Below, piece after piece: positions 6,071 to 7,121 of a DNA stretch of 7,121 bases. The notes beneath the pieces were generated by a model. That model was not told the DNA's origin and did no database searches. It was given only the letters and a program-made list of their open reading frames with translations. Numbering within the stretch: position 1 is the first letter of the stretch; each line of letters starts with the position of its first letter. The stretch is from Hydrogenothermaceae bacterium. Lineage in GTDB: Bacteria; Aquificota; Aquificia; Aquificales; Hydrogenothermaceae. The stretch is from NCBI GenBank assembly GCA_012961365.1, contig DTZN01000270.1:1-7121 (forward strand), read 5' to 3'. The position numbers and the translations under genes are program-made.

Positions 6071-7121
<1,051 letters not shown>

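Overview
The window holds most of a type III-B (Cmr) CRISPR-Cas effector operon on the + strand, from about position 465 to the right edge. Gene order is cmr1, cmr2 (cas10), a broken CARF-type accessory gene, cmr3, cmr4, cmr5 and the 5' part of cmr6. The DNA of the operon is very AT-rich (about 20-30% G+C by eye). Isoleucine is often ATA and arginine is mostly AGA. Strong AGGAGG-type ribosome binding sites precede cmr4 and cmr5. This suggests an AT-rich bacterium, possibly an anaerobe or thermophile of the Thermotogales, Clostridia, Halanaerobiales or Fusobacteria kind. The sequence alone does not fix the taxon.

Layout. Positions 1-371 are a degraded-looking stretch with three short reading frames: the end of an unrecognised protein in DNA of about 46% G+C (1-120), a 52-codon frame joined to it by an ATGA overlap, and a 24-codon frame joined by TAATG that resembles the beginning of a RelE/ParE-like toxin. 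Positions 372-464 are a noncoding leader with a perfect 10-bp tandem repeat and a double TATAAT, the likely control region of the operon. From 465 the cmr genes run head to tail with overlaps or very short gaps, so they are almost certainly co-transcribed and translationally coupled.

How the genes work together (family knowledge). Cmr1-Cmr6 assemble on a crRNA. Cmr4 forms the backbone and cuts target RNA, Cmr5 forms the second filament, Cmr3 holds the crRNA 5' handle next to Cmr2/Cas10, and Cmr1 and Cmr6 cap the 3' end. Cas10 here has an intact GGDD palm motif and a zinc-binding cysteine quartet but no N-terminal HD nuclease domain. The predicted output is therefore RNA cleavage plus cyclic oligoadenylate signalling, without the HD DNase. 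The gene where a signalling effector would be expected, between cmr2 and cmr3, is a remnant. It keeps the start of a Csx1/Csx2 (TM1812-type) CARF domain, is frameshifted at an A8 run, and ends after about 96 codons, far short of a full effector. No CRISPR array, cas1, cas2 or cas6 lies inside the window.
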